Numbered from the stretch's first letter, positions 17,220 through 25,670 are shown. The stretch is DNA of 64,000 nt from Streptomyces olivochromogenes (GCF_001514115.1 NZ_KQ948451.1:890109-954108), one strand, 5' to 3'. Notes: generated from the letters alone by a model not told the origin. A program made the numbers and translations.

Positions 17220-18375
17220 CACGCGACTCCCCTTCCGCTGCCTTCTCTACGTGCTCTGTCTTCTCGACGTGCTCTGTCTTCTCGACGTGCTCTGTCTTCT
17301 CGACGTGCTCTGTCTTCTCGGCTTCCTCAGCTACCCCGGCTTCCTCTGCTTCGAGGGCGCGGCACGCCTCGTGGAAGCGGTCCAGGCAACGCCCCCACGG
17401 GCCGCCGACCCCGAACTCCAGCAGCTGGGGCAGCAGCGACGCCGAGAAGTCGACGCTCGCCTCCAGCGGCAGCAGCGACGGCAGATTGTCGATGGCGATC
17501 AGGTCGAGGGCGGGCCGCTCGCGGATGCGGCGGGCGGGGTGCGTCCAGTCCGTCGTGGTGTCGTAGATCGGCAGTACGTTCAGGGGGGAGCCGACGTCGC
17601 AGGTGACGTCGCACAGGGTGCGCAGCCGGCGGCCGGGCTCGTCGAGGTCCTTGTCCGTGAGGAAGGGCGGGATCGGCCGGGTGGTGAGCACGGTGTTGAC
17701 CATCAACTCGTGTGCCAGCAGCGCCGGTCGGTCCAGTTCACGGGTCTCGGCGAGGTCCCAGCTGGTGGGCTCGACCCCGGCCACGCCCAGCGCCACCCGG
17801 GCACCCCGGCCGCTGCGGCCGAGCGCGCCGATGACGAGGGCCCGCATCTCCCCCTCCTCGGAGGCGAGTTCGGCGTCCAGCTCCTCCTTCGACGTGGGCC
17901 GCAACGGGCCCTTGAGGCTGCCCCGGTGGTGCAGCACCGCCAGGGCGGCGCCCAGGTATCCGGCCCAGTAGCCGAACGCGGCGAGCCTGCGCCCGTCGTC
18001 GTGCACCAGGTACTCGATGTCCAGCAGGGCCCCGCCCCCGGCGATGAACCTGTGGAGCAGAGCGGCTGCCCCCGGCTGCCGCTTGTAGGCATGCCCGAAG
18101 AAGACATGACGGTGTGCCAGTTCGGGTGGTCCGTCCGGGAGTTCCTTCAGGCCCACGACTACGGCGTCCGGCGGCGCCGACACCCAGGAGCCTGCCTTCG
18201 CGACCCGGCACCCGGCGTCCTCGTACGCCTCGATCGGAAAGACCCGCTGCGGCGACTCCTCGACCGTGAGCGTCACGCCGCTCTCCACGAGCCGTCGGGC
18301 GTCCGAGGGCACGATCGGGGTACGCCGTTCGGTCGTACGGATCTCGTGGCGCAGCCACAAGTGGAGCTCGGTCAT
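17212..18375 (-). CDS. Saccharopine dehydrogenase, LYS1-like (lysine-forming / lysine-ketoglutarate reductase type)
   Basis: 387 residues related to the lysine-forming saccharopine dehydrogenase. The alanine-dehydrogenase-like N terminus is LWLRHEIRTTERRTPIVPSD, followed by GHAYKRQPGAAALLHRF and GGGALLDIEYLVHDDGRRLA. In lysine breakdown the homologous reaction joins lysine and 2-oxoglutarate to saccharopine. The start overlaps the FAD-oxidase stop (ATGA) and the stop overlaps the LYS9-like start. The last 40 residues are unusual: a charged tail containing four exact EKTEHV repeats from an 18-bp DNA repeat, absent from family members I know. Confidence 0.85.
   Translation of the reverse strand: MTELHLWLRHEIRTTERRTPIVPSDARRLVESGVTLTVEESPQRVFPIEAYEDAGCRVAKAGSWVSAPPDAVVVGLKELPDGPPELAHRHVFFGHAYKRQPGAAALLHRFIAGGGALLDIEYLVHDDGRRLAAFGYWAGYLGAALAVLHHRGSLKGPLRPTSKEELDAELASEEGEMRALVIGALGRSGRGARVALGVAGVEPTSWDLAETRELDRPALLAHELMVNTVLTTRPIPPFLTDKDLDEPGRRLRTLCDVTCDVGSPLNVLPIYDTTTDWTHPARRIRERPALDLIAIDNLPSLLPLEASVDFSASLLPQLLEFGVGGPWGRCLDRFHEACRALEAEEAGVAEEAEKTEHVEKTEHVEKTEHVEKTEHVEKAAEGESRDV
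17243..17314. repeat. 18-bp tandem repeat x4 inside the LYS1-like gene tail
   Basis: Unit TTCTCGACGTGCTCTGTC on the plus strand; the first copy differs by one base and copies 2-4 are exact. It encodes EKTEHV on the reverse strand. The near-identity of copies implies recent expansion, and the copy number probably varies among strains. Confidence 0.9.
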
Positions 18376-19517
18376 ACGAGGTTGACCTCCGGGCGCGGGG
18401 CGTCGGCGGTGAAGCGCTCGACGCTCAGGGGGCTGATGTCGACGAAGGGTACGCGGCCCAGGTACAGATCACGGATCACCTCGCCGACCGCCGGTCCCTG
18501 GAGGAAGCCGTGGCCCGAGAACCCGGTCGCGTACAGGAAGCGTGCGCACGAACGCGCCTCGCCGATCAGGGCGTTGTGGTCCGGAGTGATCTCGTACAGG
18601 CCCGCCCAGCCGCCCGTCCGGCGCAGGTCGAGCAGGGCCGGGGCGCGGCGCTCCATCGCCTCGGACAGGCGGGGGATCCAGCGGTCGTGGGACGTGGTGG
18701 CGAAGCCGGGGATCTCGTCGGGGTCGGACATGCCGAGGAGGAGGCCGGGGCCCTCGCTGTGGAAGTAGAGACTCGTGGTGAAGTCGATGGTCATGGGAAG
18801 GTCGGGCGGCAGGCCCGGGACGGCTTCGGTGACGGCGATCTGGCGGCGCAGCGGTTCCACCGGCAGGTCCACGCCCACCATCGCGCCGACCGCCCGGGAC
18901 CAGGCGCCGGCCGCGCAGACGACCGTGTCGGTGGCGATCCGCCCCTGGCTGGTGACGACCGCGGTGATCTCGTCGCCGCGGGTCTCGATGCCGGTGACCT
19001 CGCGGTGCCGCAGCACGGTCGCGCCGTACCGGCGGGCCCCGGCCGCGTAGCCCTGCACGACGGACTCGGGCGTGCAGTGCCCGTCGTCCGGGGAGAAGGC
19101 CGCCGCCAGCAGCCCGTCGGTGGTGATCAGCGGGGACAGCCGCTGGGCCTCGGCCGGATCGATCAGACGGCTGGGCACCCCGAGCGCGTTCTGCCGCCGT
19201 ACGCCGTCCTCGAAAGCGGCGACCTCCTCGGGGGTGGACAGCAGGAACAGATAGCCGACCCGGCGCAGCCCGATGTCCTGGCCCGGTTCCTCACCGAAAC
19301 GGGCGAACGCCTCCAGACTCCGGGCACCCAGCTGGATGTTCAGCTCGTCGGAGAACTGCGCCCGTACCCCGCCCGCGGCCCGCGAGGTGGACCCGGAGGC
19401 GAGTTCGTCTCGCTCGACGAGGACCACGTCCGGTACACCGGCCCGGGCCAGGTGGTAGGCGATGCTCGTGCCCATCACCCCGCCGCCGATGACGACGACC
19501 CGCGCGCTGCCGGTCAT
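18372..19517 (-). CDS. FAD-dependent amine oxidase (sarcosine/D-amino-acid/pipecolate oxidase family)
   Basis: 381 residues of the DAO/SoxB family, which oxidises secondary or D-amino acids at carbon-nitrogen bonds. The N-terminal FAD motif VVVIGGGVMGTSIAYHLAR and the C-terminal ATGFSGHGFLQGPAVGEVI are clear, with GLYEITPDHNALIG between. The cysteine that carries covalent flavin in monomeric sarcosine oxidase appears replaced (GLYE where that family has CMYT), so FAD is probably non-covalent. It overlaps the mu-crystallin-like gene upstream and the LYS1-like gene downstream by ATGA junctions. In this context L-pipecolate or a related imino acid is a reasonable substrate guess. Confidence 0.82.
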   Translation of the reverse strand: MTGSARVVVIGGGVMGTSIAYHLARAGVPDVVLVERDELASGSTSRAAGGVRAQFSDELNIQLGARSLEAFARFGEEPGQDIGLRRVGYLFLLSTPEEVAAFEDGVRRQNALGVPSRLIDPAEAQRLSPLITTDGLLAAAFSPDDGHCTPESVVQGYAAGARRYGATVLRHREVTGIETRGDEITAVVTSQGRIATDTVVCAAGAWSRAVGAMVGVDLPVEPLRRQIAVTEAVPGLPPDLPMTIDFTTSLYFHSEGPGLLLGMSDPDEIPGFATTSHDRWIPRLSEAMERRAPALLDLRRTGGWAGLYEITPDHNALIGEARSCARFLYATGFSGHGFLQGPAVGEVIRDLYLGRVPFVDISPLSVERFTADAPRPEVNLV

Positions 19518-20491
19518 CCGCGCGCCTCCCGGGCACGAGCGGCCGCGATCACGGCCCAGGCCGCGGCGGCGTCCTGGATGCCGAGCCCGACGCTGTTGTA
19601 GAAGACGATGTCGTCGGGGTGGGTGCGGGCCTGGTGGCTGCCGGTGAGGACGCCGCCGAGCGGGATCAGGTCGGCGCGGGTGAGCACTCCCTCCCGCAGC
19701 GCGTCCACGATCGGTCCGGCGTGCTCGGCCGCCGTCTCCGGGTCGTCGACCACGACCGCCGCCGCCCGCCGTACGACCTCCGTGTCGACCTCGCTGCGGG
19801 TGGGCTCGAAGGAGCCGACGCTGACGACCGCGCACCCCGGCGCCAGCCAGGCGCCGCGTACGACGGGTGTGCTGCTGAGCGTGCAGGCGGCGACCATGGG
19901 CAGGCCCGCGACGGCTTCCTCCGCCGTGTCGACGGCCTTGGTCGCGACCCCGAGTTCCGTCGCGAGGCTCCGCGCCGCCCGCGCCCGTCGGGCCGGGTTC
20001 GGGCTCCACACCCGTACGGACCTGAGGTCCCGCACCCGGGCGACGGCCCGCGCGTGGGCGAGGGCCTGGGTGCCGGAGCCGAGAAGGCCCAGCTCCGCGC
20101 TGTCGGCGGTGGCCAGCGCGTCGAGGGCGACGGCGCTCGCCGCGGCGGTGCGCAGGGTCGTGACCGCCGTACCGTCCATGACGGCGGCGAGTTGCCCGGT
20201 CACCGGATCGAGCGCGTTGATCACGGCGTGCACCGTCGGCAGCCCGGCCGCCGTGTTGGCCGGGTTGACACTGCCGAACTTGGCGACGGCCCCGGTGTCG
20301 ACGGACAGCCGGGCGAGGTAGGCGAAGACGACGCTGTCGTCGAATCGGCTGGGGTGCATGATCTTGCCGGGGAGCTCGGCGGTGCCGTCACCGAGCGCGG
20401 TGAACGCCGCGCGCTGCGAGGCGATCGCCGCATCGGTGTCCAACAGCTCCGTCACCCGGTCCCGGGAGAGGTACAGGACGTCGTCGGTCAT
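19514..20491 (-). CDS. Ornithine cyclodeaminase/mu-crystallin family protein, probable ketimine reductase
   Basis: 325 residues with an NAD(P) loop ELGLLGSGTQALAH (about residues 133-146), the substrate arginine in TAVTTLRTAAASA, and the conserved VSVGSFEPTRSEVD. In true ornithine cyclodeaminase the last motif contains the catalytic Asp228 (GGDCPGKTE in P. putida). Here that position is Phe228, as in mu-crystallins, which lack the Asp and reduce cyclic ketimines such as piperideine-2-carboxylate. It is the first gene of a coupled operon with an amine oxidase and two saccharopine dehydrogenases. Confidence 0.82.
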   Translation of the reverse strand: MTDDVLYLSRDRVTELLDTDAAIASQRAAFTALGDGTAELPGKIMHPSRFDDSVVFAYLARLSVDTGAVAKFGSVNPANTAAGLPTVHAVINALDPVTGQLAAVMDGTAVTTLRTAAASAVALDALATADSAELGLLGSGTQALAHARAVARVRDLRSVRVWSPNPARRARAARSLATELGVATKAVDTAEEAVAGLPMVAACTLSSTPVVRGAWLAPGCAVVSVGSFEPTRSEVDTEVVRRAAAVVVDDPETAAEHAGPIVDALREGVLTRADLIPLGGVLTGSHQARTHPDDIVFYNSVGLGIQDAAAAWAVIAAARAREARG

Positions 20492-20566
20492 TCCTTGTAC
20501 CTTTCCCCGCGCGCACCTCTCTCACCACAGCCGGCGCCTCCGGGTGACGCCCTCGGGCGCCCGCGC

Positions 20567-21256
20567 TCAGGAGGAGTGGGAGACCACCACGTCCAGATGC
20601 GGCAGGAAGTGGTCGAGTCGCTCCCGCTTGGTGCGCAGATAGGTGATGTTCTGCGGGCACGGCGGTATGAGCAGCGGGACCTGCTCGGCGACCTTGATGC
20701 CGTTGCGCTGGAGCGACTCCCGCTTGCGCGGGTTGTTCGAGAGCAGGCGTACGGAGCGGACGCCGAGGTCGTGCAGGATGTCCGCCGCGACCCGGTAGTC
20801 ACGGGCGTCGACCGGCAGGCCGAGGGCGACGTTCGCCTCGACGGTGTCGAGGCCCTCCGACTGGAGCTTCATCGCCTGCAGCTTCGCGAGCAGTCCGATG
20901 CCGCGGCCCTCGTGGCCGCGGAGGTAGACGAGGACGCCACGGCCCTCCGCGACGATGGCGCGCAGCGCGGCGGCGAGCTGGTCACCGCACTCGCAGTGGG
21001 TCGACCCGAAGGCGTCCCCGGTGAGGCACTCCGAATGGAGCCGGGTGAGGACTCCTTCCTTCGTGGCGTCTTCCCCGCTGTTGCTGAGATCGCCGACCTC
21101 CCCGTAAACCAGGGCCACTTGCTCCTCTCCGCGATCGTGATCCAGGAAGCCGACCGCCTGGAAGTCGCCGTACACGGTGGGCAAAGGGGCATTCACGACT
21201 CGTTCGACACCTGTGAGGCGTGCGGTCCCGGCGAGTACTCCAAAGTTATCTGTCAT
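20567..21256 (-). CDS. GTP cyclohydrolase II homologue with Tyr-to-Met active-site change
   Basis: 229 residues from the ATG at 21256. All three zinc cysteines are present (HSECLTG, then HCECG: Cys77, Cys88, Cys90), as are YLRGHEGRGIGL and LLSNNPRKRESL. E. coli RibA has Tyr105 in KIRAYALQ. The aligned segment here is KLQAMKLQ with Met129. In S. coelicolor (SCO6655, from memory of the Bandarian work) this change makes the enzyme stop at the formylated pyrimidine (FAPy-type product) instead of completing deformylation. Together with the divergent creatininase-family gene this suggests a specialised pathway, not general riboflavin supply. Confidence 0.88.
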   Translation of the reverse strand: MTDNFGVLAGTARLTGVERVVNAPLPTVYGDFQAVGFLDHDRGEEQVALVYGEVGDLSNSGEDATKEGVLTRLHSECLTGDAFGSTHCECGDQLAAALRAIVAEGRGVLVYLRGHEGRGIGLLAKLQAMKLQSEGLDTVEANVALGLPVDARDYRVAADILHDLGVRSVRLLSNNPRKRESLQRNGIKVAEQVPLLIPPCPQNITYLRTKRERLDHFLPHLDVVVSHSS

Positions 21257-21305
21257 GATCTGGTTCCTAAGCAGAGTCGAAAGCAGCGTCGAAAGGCCGT
21301 GAAAC

Positions 21306-22109
21306 ATGAGTGGTTCGGGAACGCGCTCGGCGGTATCCGGTCTGTTGCCGGCGGACACCACGGAGGATGTACGCGAGCGGGGGGCCGGTGTCGCCCGTGA
21401 GGTCGCCGTGCTTCCCGTCGGGAGTTTCGAACAGCACGGTGCCTACCTTCCGTTGGCGACGGACACGCTGGTCGCGTGCGCCGTCGCGGAACGGATCGCC
21501 GCCGCTCATCCGGTCCATCTCCTTCCTCCGGTGACGATCTCCTGCTCGCACGAGCACGCGGCCTGGCCGGGTACCGTCAGCATTTCCGCCGTCACGCTGC
21601 ACGCGGTGGTGCGGGACATAGCCGCATCGCTGCGCCACTCCGGCGTCGACACCCTGGTGCTGGTCAACGGGCACGGCGGGAATTACGTGCTGGGCAATGT
21701 GGTTCAGGAATCCGTCGGCACCGGTACGCGTATGGCGCTTTTCCCGGCCATGGAGGACTGGGAGGCGGCGCTGGAACGGGCAGGCGTGGAGACCTCGTTG
21801 CTCACCGATATGCATGCCGGTGAAATCGAGACCTCCATTCTTCTGCACACGCATCCTGAATTGGTCCGGCCCGGTTACGAGACGTCCGACTTCGTCGCGG
21901 ACGACCGACGTCATCTGCTCACCCTCGGAATGGCCGGCTATACCGAGTCCGGCGTCATCGGCCGTCCCTCGAAGGCGTCCGCCGAGAAGGGGAAGGAGCT
22001 CCTGGCGGGGCTGACCGAGGCCTTCGGGGCGTACTTCTCCTTGGTGACGGCGAAGACGCTGCCCACCGCCTCCGACGCGGCCCCGGCCAAGGGGACTTCC
22101 GGAGTGTGA
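21306..22109 (+). CDS. Creatininase-family metal-dependent amidohydrolase (possible FAPy deformylase)
   Basis: 267 residues. Metal and active-site motifs are GSFEQHGAYLPLATDT (Glu42, His44, Asp53), NGHGGN (121-126) and DMHAGEIETS (168-177). The usual HGxHLP is HGAYLP here. Family members include archaeal ArfB, which deformylates the FAPy nucleotide made by GTP cyclohydrolase III, and MftE. The divergent GTP cyclohydrolase variant, whose product would be formylated, makes deformylation the natural guess. Only 49 bases separate the two start codons, with a repeated GCAGNGTCGAAA. The gene's 3' end overlaps the reverse membrane-protein gene by 172 bases. Confidence 0.82.
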   Translation: MSGSGTRSAVSGLLPADTTEDVRERGAGVAREVAVLPVGSFEQHGAYLPLATDTLVACAVAERIAAAHPVHLLPPVTISCSHEHAAWPGTVSISAVTLHAVVRDIAASLRHSGVDTLVLVNGHGGNYVLGNVVQESVGTGTRMALFPAMEDWEAALERAGVETSLLTDMHAGEIETSILLHTHPELVRPGYETSDFVADDRRHLLTLGMAGYTESGVIGRPSKASAEKGKELLAGLTEAFGAYFSLVTAKTLPTASDAAPAKGTSGV

Positions 22110-23425
22110 ACTTCGGCGGTCTCTGACGCTCGGCATTGATCGTGCCCTCCTGCGTTCTCCTGCCGGGGGCGCCGCAGCGCCGCGAACCACCGGACGACCA
22201 GGACCGCGACGCCGGGCAGGGCGGCGGCGAAGCTGAGCACTCCGTAGATCACCGCGACGCTCAGGCCCATGCCGGCGCCCAGCCCGGCGGCGCCGAAGGC
22301 CCAGGCCATGACGCCTTCCCTGGGGCCCCAGCCGCCGATGTTCAGCGGCAGGCCCATGGCGAGCAGGGCCAGCAGGGCGAGCGGCAGCAGTACGGCGACG
22401 GAGGCGTGCGATCCGGCGACGCGGGCGGCGAGCAGGAACATCGCCAGATGTCCCGCCAGCACCACGACCGACGAGATGAGCACGCCCGGCCAGTTGCCGC
22501 GGGCGAGCAGCGCGCCGCGCGCCTCGGTGAGCGCGGCGCGGACGGCCCCGTAGCGCCGGGACGGGCCGGACTGGGCTCTGCCCCTGCGGACCGCGCCCGC
22601 CGTGACGACTCCGCACACCGAGACGATCGCCAGGATCAGGGCGAGCCTGCGGGCGTCCGCGAGGACCGGTGACGGGAAGGTGAGCAGGACCACCGCTCCG
22701 GCGGCCACCAGGACCGCCTGGCCCGCGGTCCGTTCGAGGACCACGGCGCGTACGCCGCGGCCGACGTCCCCGGTGCTCTGGCCGTGTCGTACGGCGCGGT
22801 GCACATCGCCGAGGACACCGCCGGGCAGCGCCGCGTTCAGGAACAGCGCGCGGTAGTAGTCCGCGACGGCGCCGCCCAGCGGCAGCCGGATCCGCAGTCC
22901 ACGTGCCACCAGGCACCAGCGCCAGGCGCTGAACACGGTGGTCAGCAGACCGAGCCCCAGCCCCGCCAGCAGGGTCGGGCCGTCGACCCGTCGCAGGCCG
23001 TCCAGGAAGACACCGGTACCGAGCCGCCAGAGCAGCACACCGAGGATGAGGACACCGGCGACGGAACCGATGTGCGTGCGCAGCGAGCCCCCCTTGCGGC
23101 GGGCGGGGGTCGGGTCGGCTTCCTGCCGGGCCGGGGACGTCTCGGCGTCGACGTGAACCGCGCCGGGGCGGGAACGGAGGAGCTCCGTCACGCCGCGGGC
23201 CGGCGCGTTCGACTCGCCGTCGGCGTGCGGCTCACCCGGCTCGCCCTCGGCGTGCGACTGACCCGCCTCGCCACTGGTCGTTGCCGTGTCCGCCGGACTC
23301 ACGTCGCCGCGCACCGAAACCAGGTCCGCGTCGGCGTGGGCCCGGACAGCGGTCGCCGCACCGCGCGGGCTGGACGTGCCCGCGTCCACGCCGACCGCCT
23401 CCGCCGTCCCCGCCCCGGCGCTCAC
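21938..23425 (-). CDS. Flippase-like integral membrane protein (LPG_synthase_TM/YbhN family)
   Basis: 495 residues from a GTG overlapping the methyltransferase stop (GTGA). Residues 1 to about 110 are hydrophilic, rich in Ala/Glu/Gly/His, and probably disordered and cytosolic. About 8 membrane helices follow, with family motifs WRWCLVARGL, YYRALFLNAALPGGVLGDVHRAV and LPLNIGGWGPREGVMAWAFG. The family covers the flippase part of lysyl-phosphatidylglycerol synthases and other lipid or glycan translocators. The last 58 codons lie antisense to the creatininase gene. It closes a coupled operon with the T-fold, glycosyltransferase and methyltransferase genes, so it may move a glycosylated product or lipid carrier across the membrane. 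Confidence 0.8.
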   Translation of the reverse strand: MSAGAGTAEAVGVDAGTSSPRGAATAVRAHADADLVSVRGDVSPADTATTSGEAGQSHAEGEPGEPHADGESNAPARGVTELLRSRPGAVHVDAETSPARQEADPTPARRKGGSLRTHIGSVAGVLILGVLLWRLGTGVFLDGLRRVDGPTLLAGLGLGLLTTVFSAWRWCLVARGLRIRLPLGGAVADYYRALFLNAALPGGVLGDVHRAVRHGQSTGDVGRGVRAVVLERTAGQAVLVAAGAVVLLTFPSPVLADARRLALILAIVSVCGVVTAGAVRRGRAQSGPSRRYGAVRAALTEARGALLARGNWPGVLISSVVVLAGHLAMFLLAARVAGSHASVAVLLPLALLALLAMGLPLNIGGWGPREGVMAWAFGAAGLGAGMGLSVAVIYGVLSFAAALPGVAVLVVRWFAALRRPRQENAGGHDQCRASETAEVHTPEVPLAGAASEAVGSVFAVTKEKYAPKASVSPARSSFPFSADAFEGRPMTPDSV

Positions 23426-24366
23426 GCCGCACCGCCGGTCGGCCGCGGCAGCGCCAGTACGTCGCTGTGGTGGACCTGCACGCGCAGCTCACCCGCGGCG
23501 CAGGCGGCGAGGCGGGACTGCAGATACGACTCTGCACGGGCGGCCAGCGCGGGCCGCTCCTCGACGGCCGCGCCGACCCACCCGCGCAGCCACTCCGCCG
23601 TGAGGTCGGCCTCGTCGGCGCCGAGCCGCCAGGGGCTCGGATGCACCCGTACCGTCGCGCCGTGCCGGTCGAAGGCCTCGCAGGCCGCCGTGATCGCGTC
23701 GGGGCCGAGCAGTTCCCCGCGCCGCTGGTGGGCGTTGAACGCCTCGGCGAACTCGGCGTCCAGCGGATCGGCCGGTGTGAACTCGACGCGCCCCACGACG
23801 GAGAGCGTGAGCAGGGCCGGCACCCCGGCGCCCGCGCAGGCCGCCGCGAGCCGGTCGATCTCCTCGCGGGTCAGCACGTCGAGCAGGGCGGACGCCGTCA
23901 CCAGGGACGCCCCGGTCAGCGCGTCCGCGGTCAGCCGGCCGATGTCACCGCGCTGGGTGGTGACCGTGACCCGGCTGCCGTCGGCGGCCGCTTGCGGTGC
24001 GCCCACGGTCGCGAAATGCAGCAGATAGGGGTCCCGGTCGTGCAGGATCCAGTGCTGGGCGCCGTCGAGCCGGGGGGCGAGCCAGCGGCCCATGGAGCCG
24101 GTGCCGCAGCCGAGGTCGTGGATCACCAGGTCGCCGGCGCGGCCCGGCCGGTTCGCCAGCCGGATGCGCAGCGGGTCGAGCAGTTCGGGCGCCCGTGCGG
24201 CGGCGTCCGCGGGCTCCCGCAGCTGGAGCCACTGAGGGGCGTAGCGGGGCACGTCGTCGTCGGGCGCGCTCACGCGCTGCCCCGGAACCCCGGACACACC
24301 ACCCTGCACGCCCACCTCCGACACGCCCTGTTCCGGAACTCCCGACGGAGTCGCAGTCATGCTCAT
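23422..24366 (-). CDS. Class I SAM-dependent methyltransferase
   Basis: 314 residues. SAM-binding motif I is VIHDLGCGTGSMGRWLAPRL (near residue 82), followed by HDRDPYLLHFA. The late motifs VTASALLDVLTREEIDRLA and ALLTLSVVGRVEF fit the fold. The first 45 residues are low-complexity, rich in Gly/Val. The start at 24366 overlaps the glycosyltransferase stop (ATGA) and the stop overlaps the flippase-like start. The substrate is unknown; the gene order suggests tailoring of the pterin- or pyrimidine-derived core or its sugar. Confidence 0.82.
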   Translation of the reverse strand: MSMTATPSGVPEQGVSEVGVQGGVSGVPGQRVSAPDDDVPRYAPQWLQLREPADAAARAPELLDPLRIRLANRPGRAGDLVIHDLGCGTGSMGRWLAPRLDGAQHWILHDRDPYLLHFATVGAPQAAADGSRVTVTTQRGDIGRLTADALTGASLVTASALLDVLTREEIDRLAAACAGAGVPALLTLSVVGRVEFTPADPLDAEFAEAFNAHQRRGELLGPDAITAACEAFDRHGATVRVHPSPWRLGADEADLTAEWLRGWVGAAVEERPALAARAESYLQSRLAACAAGELRVQVHHSDVLALPRPTGGAA

Positions 24367-25670
24367 GCCGCCCTCCGAGGCTGCTGCGGAAGACGTCCCA
24401 GCACACCGGCCAGGCTGCGGGCGGTGGTCGCCCAGCCGTCCAGTGCGGCCCGGCGACTGCGCGCGGCGGCCTTGAGGCGGCGGCGCACATCGGCCTCGCC
24501 GAACCAGCCGCGCAGTTCCGCGGCGAGCGCCGCCGGGTTCTCCGGGGGTACGAGGATCCCGGGGACCCCGCCGTCGGGCGCGCGCCCGACCGCCTCGGGG
24601 AGACCGCCCACGTCGGTCGCCAGCACCGGGATCCCCCGCGCGAGCGCCTCCGTGACGGCCATGCCGTACGTCTCGGCGTAGGAGGTGAGGACCATGAGGT
24701 CGGCCGCCGCGTAACTCGCGTCGAGTTCCGCGCCCGCCTGCGGTCCCGCGAGGTGCAGCCGGTCGCCGAGCCCGTACTTCCCGATCAGGCCGCGCAGCTG
24801 GGCGACGTACGTCGGGTCCTGGGTGAGTCCGCCGACGCAGACGCAGCTCCAGGGCAGGTCGGTGACGGTGGCGAGGGCCTCGATCAGCCGGTGCTGGCCC
24901 TTGCGTGGGGTGACCGCGGCGACGCACAGCAGCCGGGAGACGCCGTCGGTACCGGAGGCGAGGGGCGCGATGTCGGCGCCCGGGGCGGCGACATGAACAC
25001 GTTCCGGGGCGAGCCCGTGGTGGGCGACCAGCCGGCGGACGGCCCAGTCGCTGGTGGCGACGACGGCGGACACGGCCCGCAGCGTCGCCCGTTCCTTCGC
25101 GTCCAGCTCGGCGGCCACGGCGGGCGCGAGCCCGGTCTCGTCGCCGAGCGGCAGGTGCACCAGGACGGCGAGACGCAGCCGTTCAGCCTCGGGGACGACG
25201 ATCTCGGGGACGCCGCAGGCGACGAGACCGTCGAGGAGGACGACCGAGTCGTCCGGGAACTCGCTGAGCGTGCGCGCCAGCTCCGTACGGGCGGAGGCCG
25301 ACGGCCGGGGCCAGCTGCCCGCGACGGCGTGCTTGTGGACCTGCCAGCCGAAGCCGGGCAGGTCGAGGCAGAGCCGGCGGTCGTAGGCGTTGCCGCCGCT
25401 GGGCGCGGACGCGTCGTCGACACCGCCCGGCATCACGAAGTGCACGGAGCGCAGGGACATGGGGATGATCTCGGCGTTCTTGAGAGCCGTGTGCTGCACG
25501 GGCACGTAGTTCAGGGAAGCCTGGTCGTCGTTCGCGGACGCCTGGCCGGTCTTCGCGGACGCCTGGCCGGTCTTGGGGGACACCTGACCGGACTTCGCGG
25601 ACGCCTGGCCGGACTTAGGTGGCACCTGGCCGGACTTGGGGGAGGCCTGGTCCATGGTCGTGTCGGTCAC
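24363..25670 (-). CDS. Glycosyltransferase family 4 protein
   Basis: 435 residues with a GT-B fold. The acceptor domain begins at about residue 70 ([20 protein letters not shown]). The nucleotide-sugar site is [20 protein letters not shown] then [11 protein letters not shown] near residue 345. [18 protein letters not shown] is the usual inter-domain start. The N terminus carries six 7-residue repeats of type (A/V)SPKSGQ from a 21-bp DNA repeat, ahead of the normal enzyme start. It overlaps the T-fold gene upstream and the methyltransferase downstream. Donor and acceptor are not predictable, but its embedding makes the pathway product a likely glycoside. Confidence 0.87.
   Translation of the reverse strand: MTDTTMDQASPKSGQVPPKSGQASAKSGQVSPKTGQASAKTGQASANDDQASLNYVPVQHTALKNAEIIPMSLRSVHFVMPGGVDDASAPSGGNAYDRRLCLDLPGFGWQVHKHAVAGSWPRPSASARTELARTLSEFPDDSVVLLDGLVACGVPEIVVPEAERLRLAVLVHLPLGDETGLAPAVAAELDAKERATLRAVSAVVATSDWAVRRLVAHHGLAPERVHVAAPGADIAPLASGTDGVSRLLCVAAVTPRKGQHRLIEALATVTDLPWSCVCVGGLTQDPTYVAQLRGLIGKYGLGDRLHLAGPQAGAELDASYAAADLMVLTSYAETYGMAVTEALARGIPVLATDVGGLPEAVGRAPDGGVPGILVPPENPAALAAELRGWFGEADVRRRLKAAARSRRAALDGWATTARSLAGVLGRLPQQPRRAA
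25519..25644. repeat. 21-bp tandem repeat x6 in the glycosyltransferase N terminus
   Basis: Six units related to GCCTGGCCGGACTTCGCGGAC, each 21 bases, so the reading frame is preserved. On the reverse strand they encode heptads such as GQASAKS and GQVSPKT. The units differ by a few bases, so this repeat is older than the one in the LYS1-like gene. Confidence 0.85.

Noticed and set aside
17243..17314. Regular repeats resembling a small CRISPR array
   Set aside because: Units are contiguous 18-mers with no unique spacers and lie inside a coding gene tail; no cas genes are present.
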